From Phlebotomus papatasi (Eukaryota > Arthropoda > Insecta > Diptera > Psychodidae), in the NCBI RefSeq assembly GCF_024763615.1, contig NC_077224.1, forward strand, positions 15,965,078-16,029,077: DNA of 64,000 bases, in the 5' to 3' direction. Numbering within the stretch: the first letter of the stretch is position 1; each line of letters starts with the position of its first letter. Below are positions 43,540-55,879 of the stretch, piece by piece. The notes under the pieces were generated by a model. The model was not told where the DNA came from. It searched no databases and was given only the letters and a program-made list of their open reading frames with translations. The position numbers and the translations under genes were made by a program.

Positions 43540-45370
43540 TAGAAGTTCATTAGGAAGTTCATTAAGCGGAGAAATGAATTTTGAATTTTATCAAGAGGAT
43601 ATTTGAGCTAAATTTCATAAAACTTTTTTGTCACATTTTCTATGGAACAATATCCCTTTGACAAACTTTTAACAAGATCCAATTGGCCGCCGCGATTTGA
43701 CAAAATTGTTCAGTATTCTACATCAAAGAATATTCTTTTGACAAACTTTTCTTGTTAATTTGACAAAACTTCTTTTTCAAAGTAACAGACGAATCGAATG
43801 TAATCAGGACGTATTTTTTCTTTATTAATTTTTTAAAATATTCTTGTGAAATGATGATAAAAAATTCTTTTCTTGTAGGAGTCGAAGGAATTTACGTGGA
43901 CAAAAAAAGCATAATTACATCGCTTTATTTTACAGGTCCAGATATTATAAAGTATTAAAATTTATTAAATTGAGAGATATGCATTATTATTTTCTTGGAA
44001 GGATGGGGCTGCCCTTCACAATCTTTGTGAAATTAAGTGTACTGATGTTCATTGGATGCGATTAGAACAACTTTACCTCTAGAACAAAAAATCTGTTGCC
44101 CTACAGAAGATTTGAACCTAGAGCACTTGTACCTTTGAGTAAGGGCTTTACTATATTTAACCTATTAAGTGTCTATTTAAATACAATTACCAATGAGATT
44201 ATTAAAATATTCTCATTTATTTTTAATAAATCATAATTACTATTATGATGTTTTTCTTAAATTTGACTGAAAAAATAGCATTTTACATTTTTTTCTAAGT
44301 ACATAGATGATTATATCATGATTAATGAAAAATTGCAAAAATTGTAAAATGATCCATTTTTTGATATTTATTTGCTATACAAAAAAAAAATACAAAATTA
44401 GACCATTGGTTGAATACGTACAACAAATGTACTAAATCTTTATCTTAATATTTATATTGACATCTTAATACCTCCAGCTATTAAAATTCTTTTTTATTGC
44501 TTTAACTTGAATTGAAATTGATTTTTTTTAAATTGAATTTAATTTAGTTTCTCATTTTATCAATTTACTCAAAAATGAAACTACGGTTATTTTAGTACTT
44601 TCATGTACTAATTTTATCAAATTTCTGTCACAATTCTTTAAATTTAATTCATTCATTTTCTAGCGATTTTTCTCAAACAGAATTAAAAATCAGTATACAC
44701 GAAAGTACTGAAACAATTGTAATTTTAAATTTGAGTAAATTAATAAAATAGTTAATTAAAAAAAGGTATTATTTTCTTGCCCATTTTATCAATTTACTTG
44801 AGATTAAAATTACATTTATTTTAGTACTTTTATGTATTAATTTTGAATTCCGATCACAATTCTTTATGCCAATTTGCTTATTTTCAAGCGAAATAAAATA
44901 AAATTAAAAAGTAGTACATGAATGTACTAAAAGATTTGTGATTTCAGGATACAATTATTTAATAAATTAAGTAAGTGCGTGAAGTAAATTCATATTTATT
45001 AATATGGTTTAAGTTATTTTAACATTTTTTATTTATATATGTGGCTTGGTTCTTGTACTAAACCTACTTGTACTAAATTAATTATGCAAAATAATGTTTA
45101 TTCCCATTTTTCATAATTTTATTTATTCAATATTTCCTTTAATCTTTTCATTACAACTTTTAATTAGTTTTCATTCCCATTCCCATGAATTTTCTTTTAT
45201 GTATTTATTTGCATTAAATCAACCCGCATGATGAAGCTATGAAGGTTTAAGAGTAAATAAAGAGTTTAAATTGAAATCACTCGATTGCAGCTCAACCCAA
45301 TTGTTTGGTTTAATAAAAAATAAATTAAAAAAGATTTATTTTTAAATATCCATATGGGACATGCTTAATT
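43540..45370. other. AT-rich sequence with scattered GTACTAAA words
   Basis: AGTACTTTCATGTACTAA (near 44597), AGTACATGAATGTACTAA (near 44914) and similar words recall the array at 30.95 kb. A minus-strand B-box-like AGGTTCAAATC sits at 44109-44119. No gene seen. Confidence 0.45.
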
Positions 45371-46008
45371 CGCTTTATGTTCTTCTTCCAGTAATATCCC
45401 ACGCTTTCATGGGTACGACTTTCACCCCTTTCCCGGAAAGTCAGGGAGGGCAAAAAAGTGCCTGGTTGTGACACAGGAAAATCATTGAATTTGACGAGAA
45501 ATTGAGAGAAAAGGTGATTGAAATTGTCATTTGGAGAATATTTTGCGTGACAAGCGAATGAAATGATAAATTTTGATGATACTCTTCAATGAAACGCTTT
45601 TTTCCGTGGTGGAAAAAACATCCCCTCAAGTTCTACTCTACCCCTTGATGTAAAAAAAACAACCACTTCTTCAGCCACAGACAAGAGTCTTTTGTGTGGC
45701 ACAATCTGAAAATGTTGATGATTTATTGTTGCTTGACTTTTTTCCGATTGATTTATCTCGGCATGAATTGTGTAACAACCTCATGTCACAAAAGACTTGT
45801 CGCCTCTCACCCTCGTGTCGCGAACAATGATGGTGTAAAACTGTTTAAATAAAAGGAGCTGAATTGGATCCTTTTGTGGGGATGATTTTGAGTGTTTCAC
45901 TGCTTTCCACACTACAAAGATTCCTCGGGAAGTTGAGTGTCTTTTGAGAAAATTCTACAAAGGCAAGGGGTAGAGAATTTTGATGGTGTTTGTACCTACT
46001 TGAATATG
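45371..46008. other. Non-repetitive island
   Basis: Less AT-rich than its surroundings; no exon recognised. Confidence 0.35.
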
Positions 46009-46513
46009 TACAGTGGTGGCCAAAATAATAGAATCACCATCGCAAAGCACAGTATTTTACCTTTAGCATTATTGTTTATTCCAATTCGTTTAAATAATTT
46101 TGATATAGAAATGTTCAAATAATTACCTTACGTCAAATAAATTATTGTTTTGGCTGCTAGAGGTCTCTATTTTTCACAGAATAGATCAATAGTGAAATTA
46201 GGTTTGAAAAACACGATAGAATTACTTTCATTTAAATGAAAGAATGTGTTCTAGAAATTGGATAAGTTTAAATAAAGTCATATTGAGGAACCATAAATGA
46301 CAGTTTTTCAATTTTTTTGGCCTAACTGAATTTCACTATTGACATATTCTGTGTAAAATAGAGACCTCTAGCGGCCAAAACAACCCTTAATCCACGATTT
46401 TAATAATTTGGAGATTTCTACTTCGGAATTATTTCAACAAATTGGGAAAAAATACAAAAGTTAAAAAAATATAAGCTTTGCAAACTGATTCTATTATTTT
46501 GGCCGCCACTGTA
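46009..46513. mobile_element. Tc1/mariner-type MITE
   Basis: TACAGTGGTGGCCAAAATAA at the left and, reversed, TACAGTGGCGGCCAAAATAA at the right, flanked by TA. A second pair of inverted arms (CTAGAGGTCTCTATTTT, and its complement at 46358-46374) lies inside. No transposase. Confidence 0.75.
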
Positions 46514-46543
46514 TATATTGTTATTTACAGATAAAAAGACTTA

Positions 46544-46690
46544 TGCCCAGCGCACAATACCTTTTGTTTGTAAACATGTTTTCGAAGTTTCCTGTGAGAG
46601 GGAGTGAGATCTAGCTCTAGTCATCTCGCTCAATCTCATAGGCAGTTTCGAAAACATGTTTCCGAAACAAAAGTTACTGTGCATTGGGCT
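46544..46690. repeat. Foldback family G (GCGCACAATAMCTTTTGTTT), single copy
   Basis: CCCAGCGCACAATACCTTTTG pairs with CAAAAGTTACTGTGCATTGGG; inside, AACATGTTTTCGAA pairs with TTCGAAAACATGTT. Confidence 0.7.
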
Positions 46691-46785
46691 TTATGTCTCG
46701 CAGAATAACAAATCAATCTTGTTGATTTTACAAAGCATTATCCTTTTGCAATTAATATTGGCGCTCCTCGAAAAGTACCAGTAAT

Positions 46786-47240
46786 GCCTCCAGTACAGCC
46801 TATAGATCAAGAAAAATTCATAAAATCAAAATTTACATCCCTTTCTTTTTCAAAGGTCTTCCCTATTTTTCGTACTATTCTTCTTTTCAACACCATACCA
46901 AATTAAATTTAGTTTAGCCCAATTTTGAGTCCGAATGAATAGGATATACTTATTCAAATTTTTTGAGAAAGTAAGGGATGCGAATTTTGATTACAGGAAA
47001 TTTTACCGATCTCAAAGGCGTGCAGGGGGTATTATGAAACGATCTGCGTATCACTATCCCATTTTTCACACACAAAATTTGATCCAACTAAATTGAATTT
47101 GATCTGACCTTCAAAAGAAGAAGAAGAATAGAAAGAAAAGACTACAAGAGAGCGGGATAGACATATGAAAAATATTTGAATAAGCAGAGTATATGAATTT
47201 TGATTTCATGAAATTTTTCTGATCTAAATGTTCTGCCGAG
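46786..47240. repeat. Two foldback family A copies, the second truncated
   Basis: 46786-47026 closes with GATCTCAAAGGCGTGC. 47040-47240 has CACTATCCC, AAAAGAAGAAGAAGAATAG and closes with GATCTAAATGTTCTGCC. Confidence 0.6.
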
Positions 47241-47925
47241 GCCTAATATAATTCAATTTGGTCAGCGAAAAATCAATTTTGGTCAGAACTCACAAGGTAA
47301 AATTTGAAAAATAGTGATATTTTCAGAAAAATTTTGGAAAAGACAAAGTCTATTCCATTTTATCTGTAATGATCTTAAATGTCAATTACTAAACTTAAAT
47401 CCATTTTTGAAAGATCTAGAGTTTTTCACTCAGCAAAATTTTATATTTTACTAGCCAAATTTTACCTTTTTACGCATAATTTACTTTTGACCTTAAATAT
47501 TTAATTCCATAAAGTATTTTAATACCATCGCGCTCTATGATTGGATAAAAAAGTAATATAATTTATACTTGCATTATATTTTTTAATTTTATATGAAATC
47601 CATACTAAAAATATTGTACAAACTGCTCTCTCTTAGTGTTCGAGCAGTTAAAAACAGTACTTACATTTACTGAATTTCATTTAAGGTTTAGATTCATTCG
47701 TGTGTAGAACTGTTCTTATTTTTTTTTATAATCAATACAGAAATGTTGTATTTCCTAACTGTTATTTTGACTTTAAAATGCAATAAATTATAGTCAAAGA
47801 ATTACTCAAAATTCAGTTATGAAGTACTGAAATACTCGGTATTTAGGAATAAAATTCAAAAGACTGATCTTTGTATACAGTGCATTTGACATGTTTCTCT
47901 GCCGTCTTGATACTAAATAGACGTA
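47241..47925. other. AT-rich sequence, no gene recognised
   Basis: No inverted ends or coding signal seen. Confidence 0.35.
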
Positions 47926-48180
47926 CACTGAGATAAAAAAGAGGCTGCGATTAACATTTTTTCGTCATAACTTTAACACTTTTTGAGTGTAAAAATATAT
48001 CAACATTTTTTAATGTTAATTTTACACCTTTTAAGGATAAAATCAACATGAAAGAAGAGTAACTTTAACCCAAAATACACCTAAAAAAGGCAATATTTAC
48101 ACCGTTTTAGGATCAATACTGCAGGGTAAAATTAACATTTCCGGAATGTTATTTTGACTTTTTCGGATTTCTCTCAAGTG
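47926..48180 (+). mobile_element. Family C MITE, full copy with TA flanks
   Basis: CACTGAGATAAAAAAGAGG to GGATTTCTCTCAAGTG; TA stands on both outer sides, and GTAC as well on a looser reading. Confidence 0.7.
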
Positions 48181-49010
48181 TACGTACTCTCAAGGAAAAA
48201 GACAGCTGGATTTTTCAATTTTCTACTCCACTACCACCCACCATCACTTTTCACTTAGTAGGTTAGTACTTCTTCGTGTAACCTATTATATTCTATTTTG
48301 GAGCTACATTCTTCCATTTATACCTATTTCAATACTTATTTTTGCGACAATTTTTGTCATTCGATTGTCTGTGAATGAACCACAACATTATTTTTCTACA
48401 GGGGAAAACCTTACATAAAAATCTTTTAAATATTTCATATTTTCAGGATTTCTTGACACAAAATATTTATCAAATAATACACCAGAGAGACTTGAATGTA
48501 TGTTCTGTCCTATAAGAATATATTTAATTTTTTCTAAAAACCTTAGAATATTTTGTGCTTATAAATTAACTTATTTTTAGGTGTTTTTTCGTCATCTTGC
48601 CTTAAAAAATAAGTTACACATTATTTTTTTGTAAAAAGCAAGTTACTAGTAGGTGAAATGGAAAAGGAACGGTTTAGACCATTTTTGTGTTTATCGGTTT
48701 GTGACCGATTACAAATAATTCACAGTACACATGTAAATTTGTCCAGAATCACGTGAATATAATAAAACAGCAGTTAGGATACGGATTATCGTTAAATTTT
48801 CAGTTTTTTAAGGTTAAAACCTGTTTGAAATTACCTATGATTCGAAAGCTCTTCAAATCAATCTAAATCGTCTAATAAATATGTTTTCCAGAGTTGATTA
48901 GAAATAATTTACTAAACATTTTAGTTTGTTCTTCAAGGATTTTGAGCTTTTAAATAATCAAAATTGACATTTTAGAATTCTTTTAATACACAGAAAAAAA
49001 GATATTTCAT
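48181..49010. other. AT-rich sequence, no gene recognised
   Basis: No inverted ends or coding signal seen. Confidence 0.35.
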
Positions 49011-49322
49011 ACAATATTTCGTAAATGTTTGTGAATTTATACTAGGGACTTACTAAATGCTTGTAAATCGTATAACCCACGAAGAAGTTCACAAAAGTTT
49101 GTATTTTGTTTTTTAAACAAACCTTGTTCGTAACTTGAGCACTTTATGAGCATTTTTTATTCTTTTACAAACATTTGTTCAAACATGTGATTCTTTACAA
49201 AGTTTTACGAACAAAATTGTGTAAGAGAACAAAAATGCTTGTCAAGTAATCATATTACGAATTTCTTTTTTTTTTAAGTACAAACTTTTAGGAACTTGTT
49301 TACAAACTATTTTACGAAATAT
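49011..49322. repeat. Foldback family F, copy 2
   Basis: ATTTCGTAAATGTTTGTGAA opens as in the copy at 36924. TTGTAAATCGTATAACCCA, TTATGAGCATTTTTTATTC and a closing TTACGAAAT follow in the same order. Confidence 0.7.
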
Positions 49323-49330
49323 GCCTAATG

Positions 49331-49764
49331 CCCAACGCACAATAACTTTTGTTTAGTAAACATGTTTTTGACATTTCAATGAGAGTGAATGAGATCTAAA
49401 TCTAGTCATCTCGCTCATTCTCATAGGAAATTTTGAAAACATGTTTACAAACAAAAGTTATTGTGCGCTGGTCATAATGCTCAACGCACAATAATTTTTG
49501 TTTAGTAAACATGTTTTTGACATTTCACTGAGAGTGAGTGAGATTTAGACCTAGTCATCTCGCTCACTCTGATAGACAATTCTAAAAACATGTTTACAAA
49601 CAAAAGTTATTGTGCGCTGGTCATAACGCATAATAACTTTTGTTTGTAAACATGTTTTCAAAATTTCCTATGAGAGTGAGCGAGATGACTAGATCTAGGC
49701 CCCACTCACTCTTATTGAAATGTCGAGAATATGTTTAAAAAACAAAAGTTATTGTACGTTAGGC
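49331..49764. repeat. Three head-to-tail foldback family G units
   Basis: Units at about 49331-49472, 49480-49622 and 49625-49764, period about 147 bp. Each is itself a palindrome (CGCACAATAACTTTTGTTT ... AAACAAAAGTTATTGTGCG) and carries CTAGTCATCTCGCTCA or its complement. In the third unit the centre is in the reverse order. Confidence 0.8.
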
Positions 49765-51130
49765 AATATATTTTTTCTGCGTAAAGATTTTTAAATGTTT
49801 TTTAAACTAAAACACAATTAGATATACCAAAAACATTGCAGTGTATACTGTACACCACATACCTCCAATGTCTTAACCTTGAGTAATCTTGTGTATTTTG
49901 AGAATTGAGATGTTGGTTTGGTATGTTTTATTGATGTTGCGGAGGTGCGAGTGACAATGACATGTCACTTCTTGAGACTTTTCACAGGCATTTCCCAGCA
50001 AGTTTTCCTTACTTACGGCAAAAGGTGAAAAGTTTACCGGATAAAATATTAAATAAATTCCCTGCGCAAAACGATCAGTACAGCCCTTGAAGTGCTTAAC
50101 CCAATTAATAATTACCATCAATTTTCTTCTTATTGTGCCACTGCTGTAGGCATCATACAAATTTAATTACAGTCAAGAGTGATGGGGTTGAATTTTCTTC
50201 TTTTTTTTGGGAAAAGGAGGGTCTGAAAATCACACTCATGATTAATCTTCTGTCCACTCACATTGAACAACTTTATTTCAATTTCTCCTTGAGCCTCTCC
50301 AAAGAAAAAAAAGGATAAAGAAATCAACTACCAGTCTTTCTGGTATCCCGCAGATTAACGAAATCCCAATTCAGGAGGTTGGTTTCTTTCACTCTCCTGA
50401 AAAATGATGTTTTAATTTTTTCACCCCTTTTTGCCTTTCAAGAAATCCCATTCGTCTCTTGACTTTCGGTGTTTGTGTAATTGATACAATTGTTCCCGCA
50501 CTTCTTGTAAATTTTCACAGCAACTTATGGTGTAATTTATGAGTGGCTCTTATTTTGTTAGTCAACTCCTTTACAATTTATAACATTTTTATTCAAATTC
50601 TTGTGCTATTTTTATTCCTCATCGCAAGTCCCTCAACAATAGAAATTTAATTACAATTTATATACTTCTTCAGGGTGCGATTTTTCAATCCACCAAGATG
50701 AAATTTCAGTCAGAGGAAAAATTCACTGACAGAACCAATTTCCTTTCATTTTTAAGGGACGAAAAATGTGTTATTGTTTTATCTGGTGATTTTGTGCCCG
50801 TGAAAAATGGTCACCTTTTGCAATTTTATTTTTTTAATTAAAACTCCATTGATGGGAGAGAATGATAGTGTCCCAGGAAAATTCCACATTTTAATAAGAT
50901 AATTCATCTCGATGGGAATTTCAACCCTTCTCAAAAAGTGCATCCCTCTGATGAAAAATTTCCTCAAGGGTGCGAAATACCCTAGAAAAAAATCGGATGG
51001 TGGTCCTGTTTTTTATTGGCCGGACTCGCTGCGATTCATACGAGGAAGTAGAATATTGTAATCAATGATTAATCGACTTTGATAGAGAAGTTTGATAACG
51101 ATGTTTGTTAAAATATTTTTTCAGAGTAAA
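49765..51130. other. Non-repetitive island
   Basis: About 49860-50990 is clear of repeats. Open frames of 60-95 codons are present but show no domain. Confidence 0.35.
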
Positions 51131-51139
51131 TAAAGGATG

Positions 51140-51202
51140 TATAATTGGTAAGAGCGTTCAGGTTTGAAGCTTTAACTATAATGAATGTTAGTTTGAATCC
51201 CA
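51140..51202 (+). repeat. tRNA-derived SINE piece
   Basis: TAATTGGTAAGAGCGTTCAGG resembles an A box and AGTTTGAATCCCA a B box, about 45 bp apart. Confidence 0.5.
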
Positions 51203-51370
51203 CCCATTACAAAAGATTAAAGCGACTGAAGGGATATTTTTCACTTTAACATTGTAAACTAAATAATGTAGTAAACGGCCAACGTGGTTCAAACATTTTT
51301 GAAAGTCAGATAAATGCATTAACGTAAATATTACGTTACAGGTGTACCCCTAAAATATATCGAATGATTA

Positions 51371-52311
51371 TACAGTGGGATCTCGATAGAGTCAACCCCC
51401 GATAGAGTCAATCTCCAATAGATTCAACAGCTATTTTTTTTTACTTTACGGACTCCGATAGAGTCAACTTGGACCCAAATTGACTCCGATAGAGTCAACT
51501 TTTCCATTATTATTGAACTAATAATATTGAATGACTTTTTCGAAAATAAAATCAGTGTTTTGGTGTATCAATGTAACGTTTTTAACACAAGAAAACTAAA
51601 TTATAAAATTCGTATATTAACCGTGTTATCAAATTTCGACAAAATAATTTTTTTCATGTTGACTTATTAGGGGGTCATCTGAAGACTCCAAGTAGAAATC
51701 TCTAACCATTTAGCGCGCATTTTTCAGAGCAAGAAGAAAATGAGAAAAATTGGTTTTATTGCTCTTTTTGTGAAGTTTAGAGCCATAGTTATGTCATAAC
51801 GAAAAGAAAACTATCAATCTCTTTTTTCATACAATAAAAAAAAATAAATTCGTTCAAAATAAATTCTAATTAATAACGTTAATTGCATCAAAATTTTCAA
51901 CAATTAAATATCTACCGAAGCTATTCTAAAAAAGTGAAAAAAGAAATCTTTAAGACACCATATTCTTATCTTAACATCGTGGATGGACTTCAATATTATC
52001 AAATAGATAGTATTGTTCACTTAAGATACTTACTAATAATAAAAACATTCTGTAAAATCATTCCTTAATCTTCAACTTTTGCCCAAACATGACTTTTTTG
52101 GACCAGAGGGTGTAGAATTTATGGGTTTAGTAAATGAAATATTCTACTATCGTGTTAAATTTATCAATTATCTAGTACAAACATAAAATAATATCCCTTT
52201 ATATCAAAATTTCGCATTTTAATTTTTTTTCGGACTCCGATAGAGTCACCGAGTCCAATGGAGTCAACAGGCCTGGAAATAATTAGTTGACTCTATCGAG
52301 GTCCCACTGTA
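51371..52311. mobile_element. pogo-type element, 941 bp, non-autonomous
   Basis: TACAGTGGGATCTCGATAGA and, reversed, TACAGTGGGACCTCGATAGA, with TA flanks. GATAGAGTCAA is repeated five or more times near both ends. The middle is AT-rich, without a transposase frame. Confidence 0.75.
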
Positions 52312-52840
52312 TTATTACTCTAAGGCCCTCTCTTACGAAATAACATATTGGCAAAATTTTAAAATTCTGAAGTTCCTAAAATGGTGCTTCTCAATCTTTC
52401 TTAACTTATGTTAGTTTATAGGCCAAACGGTTTTCAGTGGACCCCTTTAAGAAATTTATTCCTCCGTCGTCATTCGGTTTTTGAAAATCTGTTAGACGTA
52501 GTCTTTCTTGACTAAAATATCGTTAAAATCTTACATTAAATCTTGTGTAATACATTTTATATTTTTCTTTTCAAAGCTAATTTTCAATTTTTTTTTGATT
52601 AGGGGAACATTCTTTCTTTAAAGGCAACCAGGAAGATCTTGTTTCTTTATGTTCAAATTAGAGAAAAAACATGCATTTTATGATTAGAATTCAAAAGTTT
52701 AAATTTAATTGAAAGCTGTAGGGCAGTTTCATACAAATTAGCTTTTTCAGTATTTCTTCGTTAAGTGTTCGAACTTGATTCAAATTTTATCATGTCCTGC
52801 TAGCTTTTCATAAATATTTGCTATTTGGAAATATTATATA

Positions 52841-53912
52841 TAGGGGAAGTGCTCATAATTTTGGACAGTCTGCTTATAAGCATCGAAGTTCCAAGTTTGA
52901 AGTGCGATATTTTCTATACTAATTGACATTTCTTGTTACTCTCTTTTTAGAAGGGTTGTTTAGAAACTTAGCAAGCTATTTATCGTCTTAATTTTATTAA
53001 AATTAGTTTTAATACGTTTAAAAATGAATTGATAAGTAAAGGTGACCTTGGCTCTTATTTTGGACAACTTGTTTATTAATTTGTCCAACTTGGCTGTAAA
53101 TTTGGACAGCTAATCCGCCTCAATAGGATGCCCATTGTTCTTCTTTTGATGAACCAATCTTACCAAGTCCTCTTCCTGTTCATGTAAGGGAAACGTAGAA
53201 TGTCACAAGAAGCCCGGAAACTTTCCATATCATTCATTAAAGTGAGTTGACTTCGGTGCTCCAAGTACGTGCGGATTCGCTCATTCCCTGACCTTTCCGG
53301 GAGCCTTTCAAGGCATTTCTCGCTACATCTCTTTCGTAGAGATGATGCTCCTTTGTTTCTCCAGGCATTTGACCAACCTAGTCATCACAAAAGCTAAAAC
53401 TTCATGAAATTTCGTGAGAAAAACACCTGTCCAAAATAAGAATCATCACCTCACTGGTGAATGTCTTAAAAAATTTCCCATTTTTCACACGAAAAATCTA
53501 ATTCACAAGGCAAATCTCACTTCAGGTCAAATGTACAAATCATCAGTAACGTGAATCAACACAATATTCAATGAATATTCAATAATATCACTCAAAAACA
53601 GCGAACAAACTTTGTTAGTACTTCACCAAAACTAAATAAGACTGAAGTAAGCCACGAAGTTCTGTCATATTTCTCGTAAGCAATTGCTCACACTGAATTT
53701 TCAACAAAGCAATTTCAACTCAAATCATATTCAAAATTTAACGTATTTAGTGTCTAAATCTTCCAAAAAGAACAAATATTTAGATAGAATTCATTTTTCA
53801 TCAAATATTGGAATAAAAATCCATCATTTTAATCAATTTATTTTTAGTGTCCAATTTTACCCTCAAAGTGTCCAAATTTAGAAACTGTCCAAAATTATGA
53901 GCATTTCCCCTA
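52841..53912. mobile_element. 1.07-kb TA-flanked element, relative of family B
   Basis: TAGGGGAAGTGCTCATAATT and, reversed, TAGGGGAAATGCTCATAATT, continuing with TTTGGACAGT on both sides. The segment AGGGTTGTTTAGAAACTTAG then ATTTATCGTCTTAATTTTAT echoes the inside of family B. No transposase. Confidence 0.75.
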
Positions 53913-53939
53913 GCAGAATTCCAAGGTGTTAATTAGATG

Positions 53940-54045
53940 TGGCAAAGCAAATTTTCAAAGGTTAAGCATGTCTAAAACTACCCCACCAATGAATCGATCC
54001 GCCCAGGAGCCAACAGTCTTGCCTATTGCGCCACTGATTCCCCAA
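53940..54045 (-). repeat. tRNA-derived SINE piece
   Basis: On the minus strand AGTGGCGCAATAGGCAAGAC is an A-box-type start and GATCGATTCATTGG is a B box about 45 bp later. Confidence 0.5.
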
Positions 54046-54120
54046 AGATTCAATTATTTCTCCAGAGTTTTCGACCCTTGGCGTTGGTCGTAAAAGTTTC
54101 TAAGTTGAGTTCACTTAAGT

Positions 54121-54376
54121 TCACTTAAGATACTTACTAATAATAAAAACATTCTGTAAAATCATTCCTTAATCATCAACTTTTGCCCAAACATGACTTT
54201 TTTGGACCAGAGGGTGTAGAATTTATGGGTTTAGTAAATGAAATATTCTACTATCGTGTTAAATTTATCAATTATCTAGTACAAACATAAAATAATATCC
54301 CTTTATATCAAAATTTCGCATTTTAATTTTTTTTCGGACTCCGATAGAGTCACCGAGTCCAATGGAGTCAACAGGC
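54121..54376. repeat. Fragment of the pogo-type element, near-identical to 52017-52272
   Basis: The 256-bp blocks agree almost base for base (one clear change, CTTCAAC to CATCAAC). The right terminus is missing here, so this is a copied fragment. Confidence 0.85.
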
Positions 54377-55879
54377 ACAGTAACAGCTGATTTATTAGGC
54401 TTAATTAGTAACTAATATTTCAGGTAGAAGTATGAACTAGAAAAATATTATCTCTTAGTTCTTTTACTTCTAAAGTGCCACTTTCTAAGTGTGCTTCGCG
54501 TTCAAATATAACAAGTTTAATTTTATAAATACAACCATTGTCTTTGGATCGAAATAAGCCCCGTAGAGACTTAGTTTTCTGTATTGTATCCTTTATGGCG
54601 CTGCGATTGTTTTTCTGCAGGTAATTTTTTTGCCCCCTTGCTTTAACGATATTTCCGAATGGAAATTGAAGTGAGTTATTTCGGCTAACGAAGTGTCAGT
54701 GGGCTAGGGTCCGCTGAAGGAAAAGGTCGTCCGTAAGTCGCACCTTATAAGGATTTATACAGCGGGGAAGCGGTAACGAAGATCCAAATTTCCTGACTAA
54801 TCAAATGAATCATATAAAATATGTTTTTCTTCTTCCACAATAATTTTAGTTTCTTAGTTCTTTTTATTTATTCTCAAGTTTGAAATTTTATCCAAAGATC
54901 TTGGACTTTTTTCGCAAACAACCCATCGGTATATGAAGAAATGTTTGCTAAATTTATCTCGACTGAATTTTACGCTTATTTGTAAATCCTTAAAAATGTC
55001 ATGAGCATGCTATAAAAATCCAATTGCTAGCTTATTATGAGATGATTTCAAGTTTGTGATACCATAAGGCAGCTAATTTGCCGGTTGGGAGATTTCTTTG
55101 TTCCTTGTCGAGTATACAGCAAAGTCTGCTCTTGTCACCAAAGTCCCCTTGACACAAGAAGGGTTGAAATTTGCTCCGTTGTCATTAGCGGAAGACAGGA
55201 GGCAAAACATACGCAAAAAAAGTCCCTATGCTCATAGGCCTCTTTTTCCAAGAGCGGAAAATCGAGCATTTCCCTTGGATGGCCTGGAAGACGAGAGAAA
55301 GAGAGAGGGTGGGTGGGCCACAAAATAGGCGTCAGAGAGATGGAAATAATCAGTGTTTTCTGGGCCACTTGTAATGATATTATATTCAACAGTATCATTT
55401 TTGTCTCCACCTTCTTCTGGAGAAAATTCACATGATTTTTCCCTCCTCTCCTGGAGCCTTCTCCACCTCCCCCCATTTCCCCACTTTTCCCGACCCCCAA
55501 CACCACTCCCAGGCCATCCACGAGGATACATTGGTGCATCAAACGCATGCGTGAGGATTTTCTTTTTGCCCCAGAGAAAAAGAGAGAAAGCTTTTCTTTT
55601 TACAATTTTGGTCATTCCTCCCTGGAAAAATGATTAATTTTCTGTTCTGCATAAAATTCTACGAAAATCTTGTCGGGAGAGGGTGAAAAAGTGCATTGAA
55701 GAGTTTTCCCAGTAGAATGAGAGGAAGATGAGAATTTCCATGAGACGCAATTTCATCCAGAATTGGAGGGAGTGAGACTGACTGAGTGAGGAGAAACCGG
55801 CAAAATTTCACCTCCCAGACTCTCACAAACTTCCAACATTGTTCATAACTTCCAGACTTCAACATAGACTCACTTCCAT
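54377..55879. other. Mixed sequence upstream of a possible transcription start
   Basis: 55100-55600 has higher GC and open frames on both strands (up to 137 codons), none with a domain. From 55350 on there are CT-rich and GA-rich runs, as often seen near insect promoters. Confidence 0.4.

Noticed and set aside
4857..53912. TAGGG-type words as telomeric repeats
   Set aside because: They occur singly at the ends of foldback elements, never in tandem.
55135..55615. Overlapping open frames of 94-137 codons on both strands
   Set aside because: They come from low-stop, GA/CT-rich sequence; no domain and no splice context.
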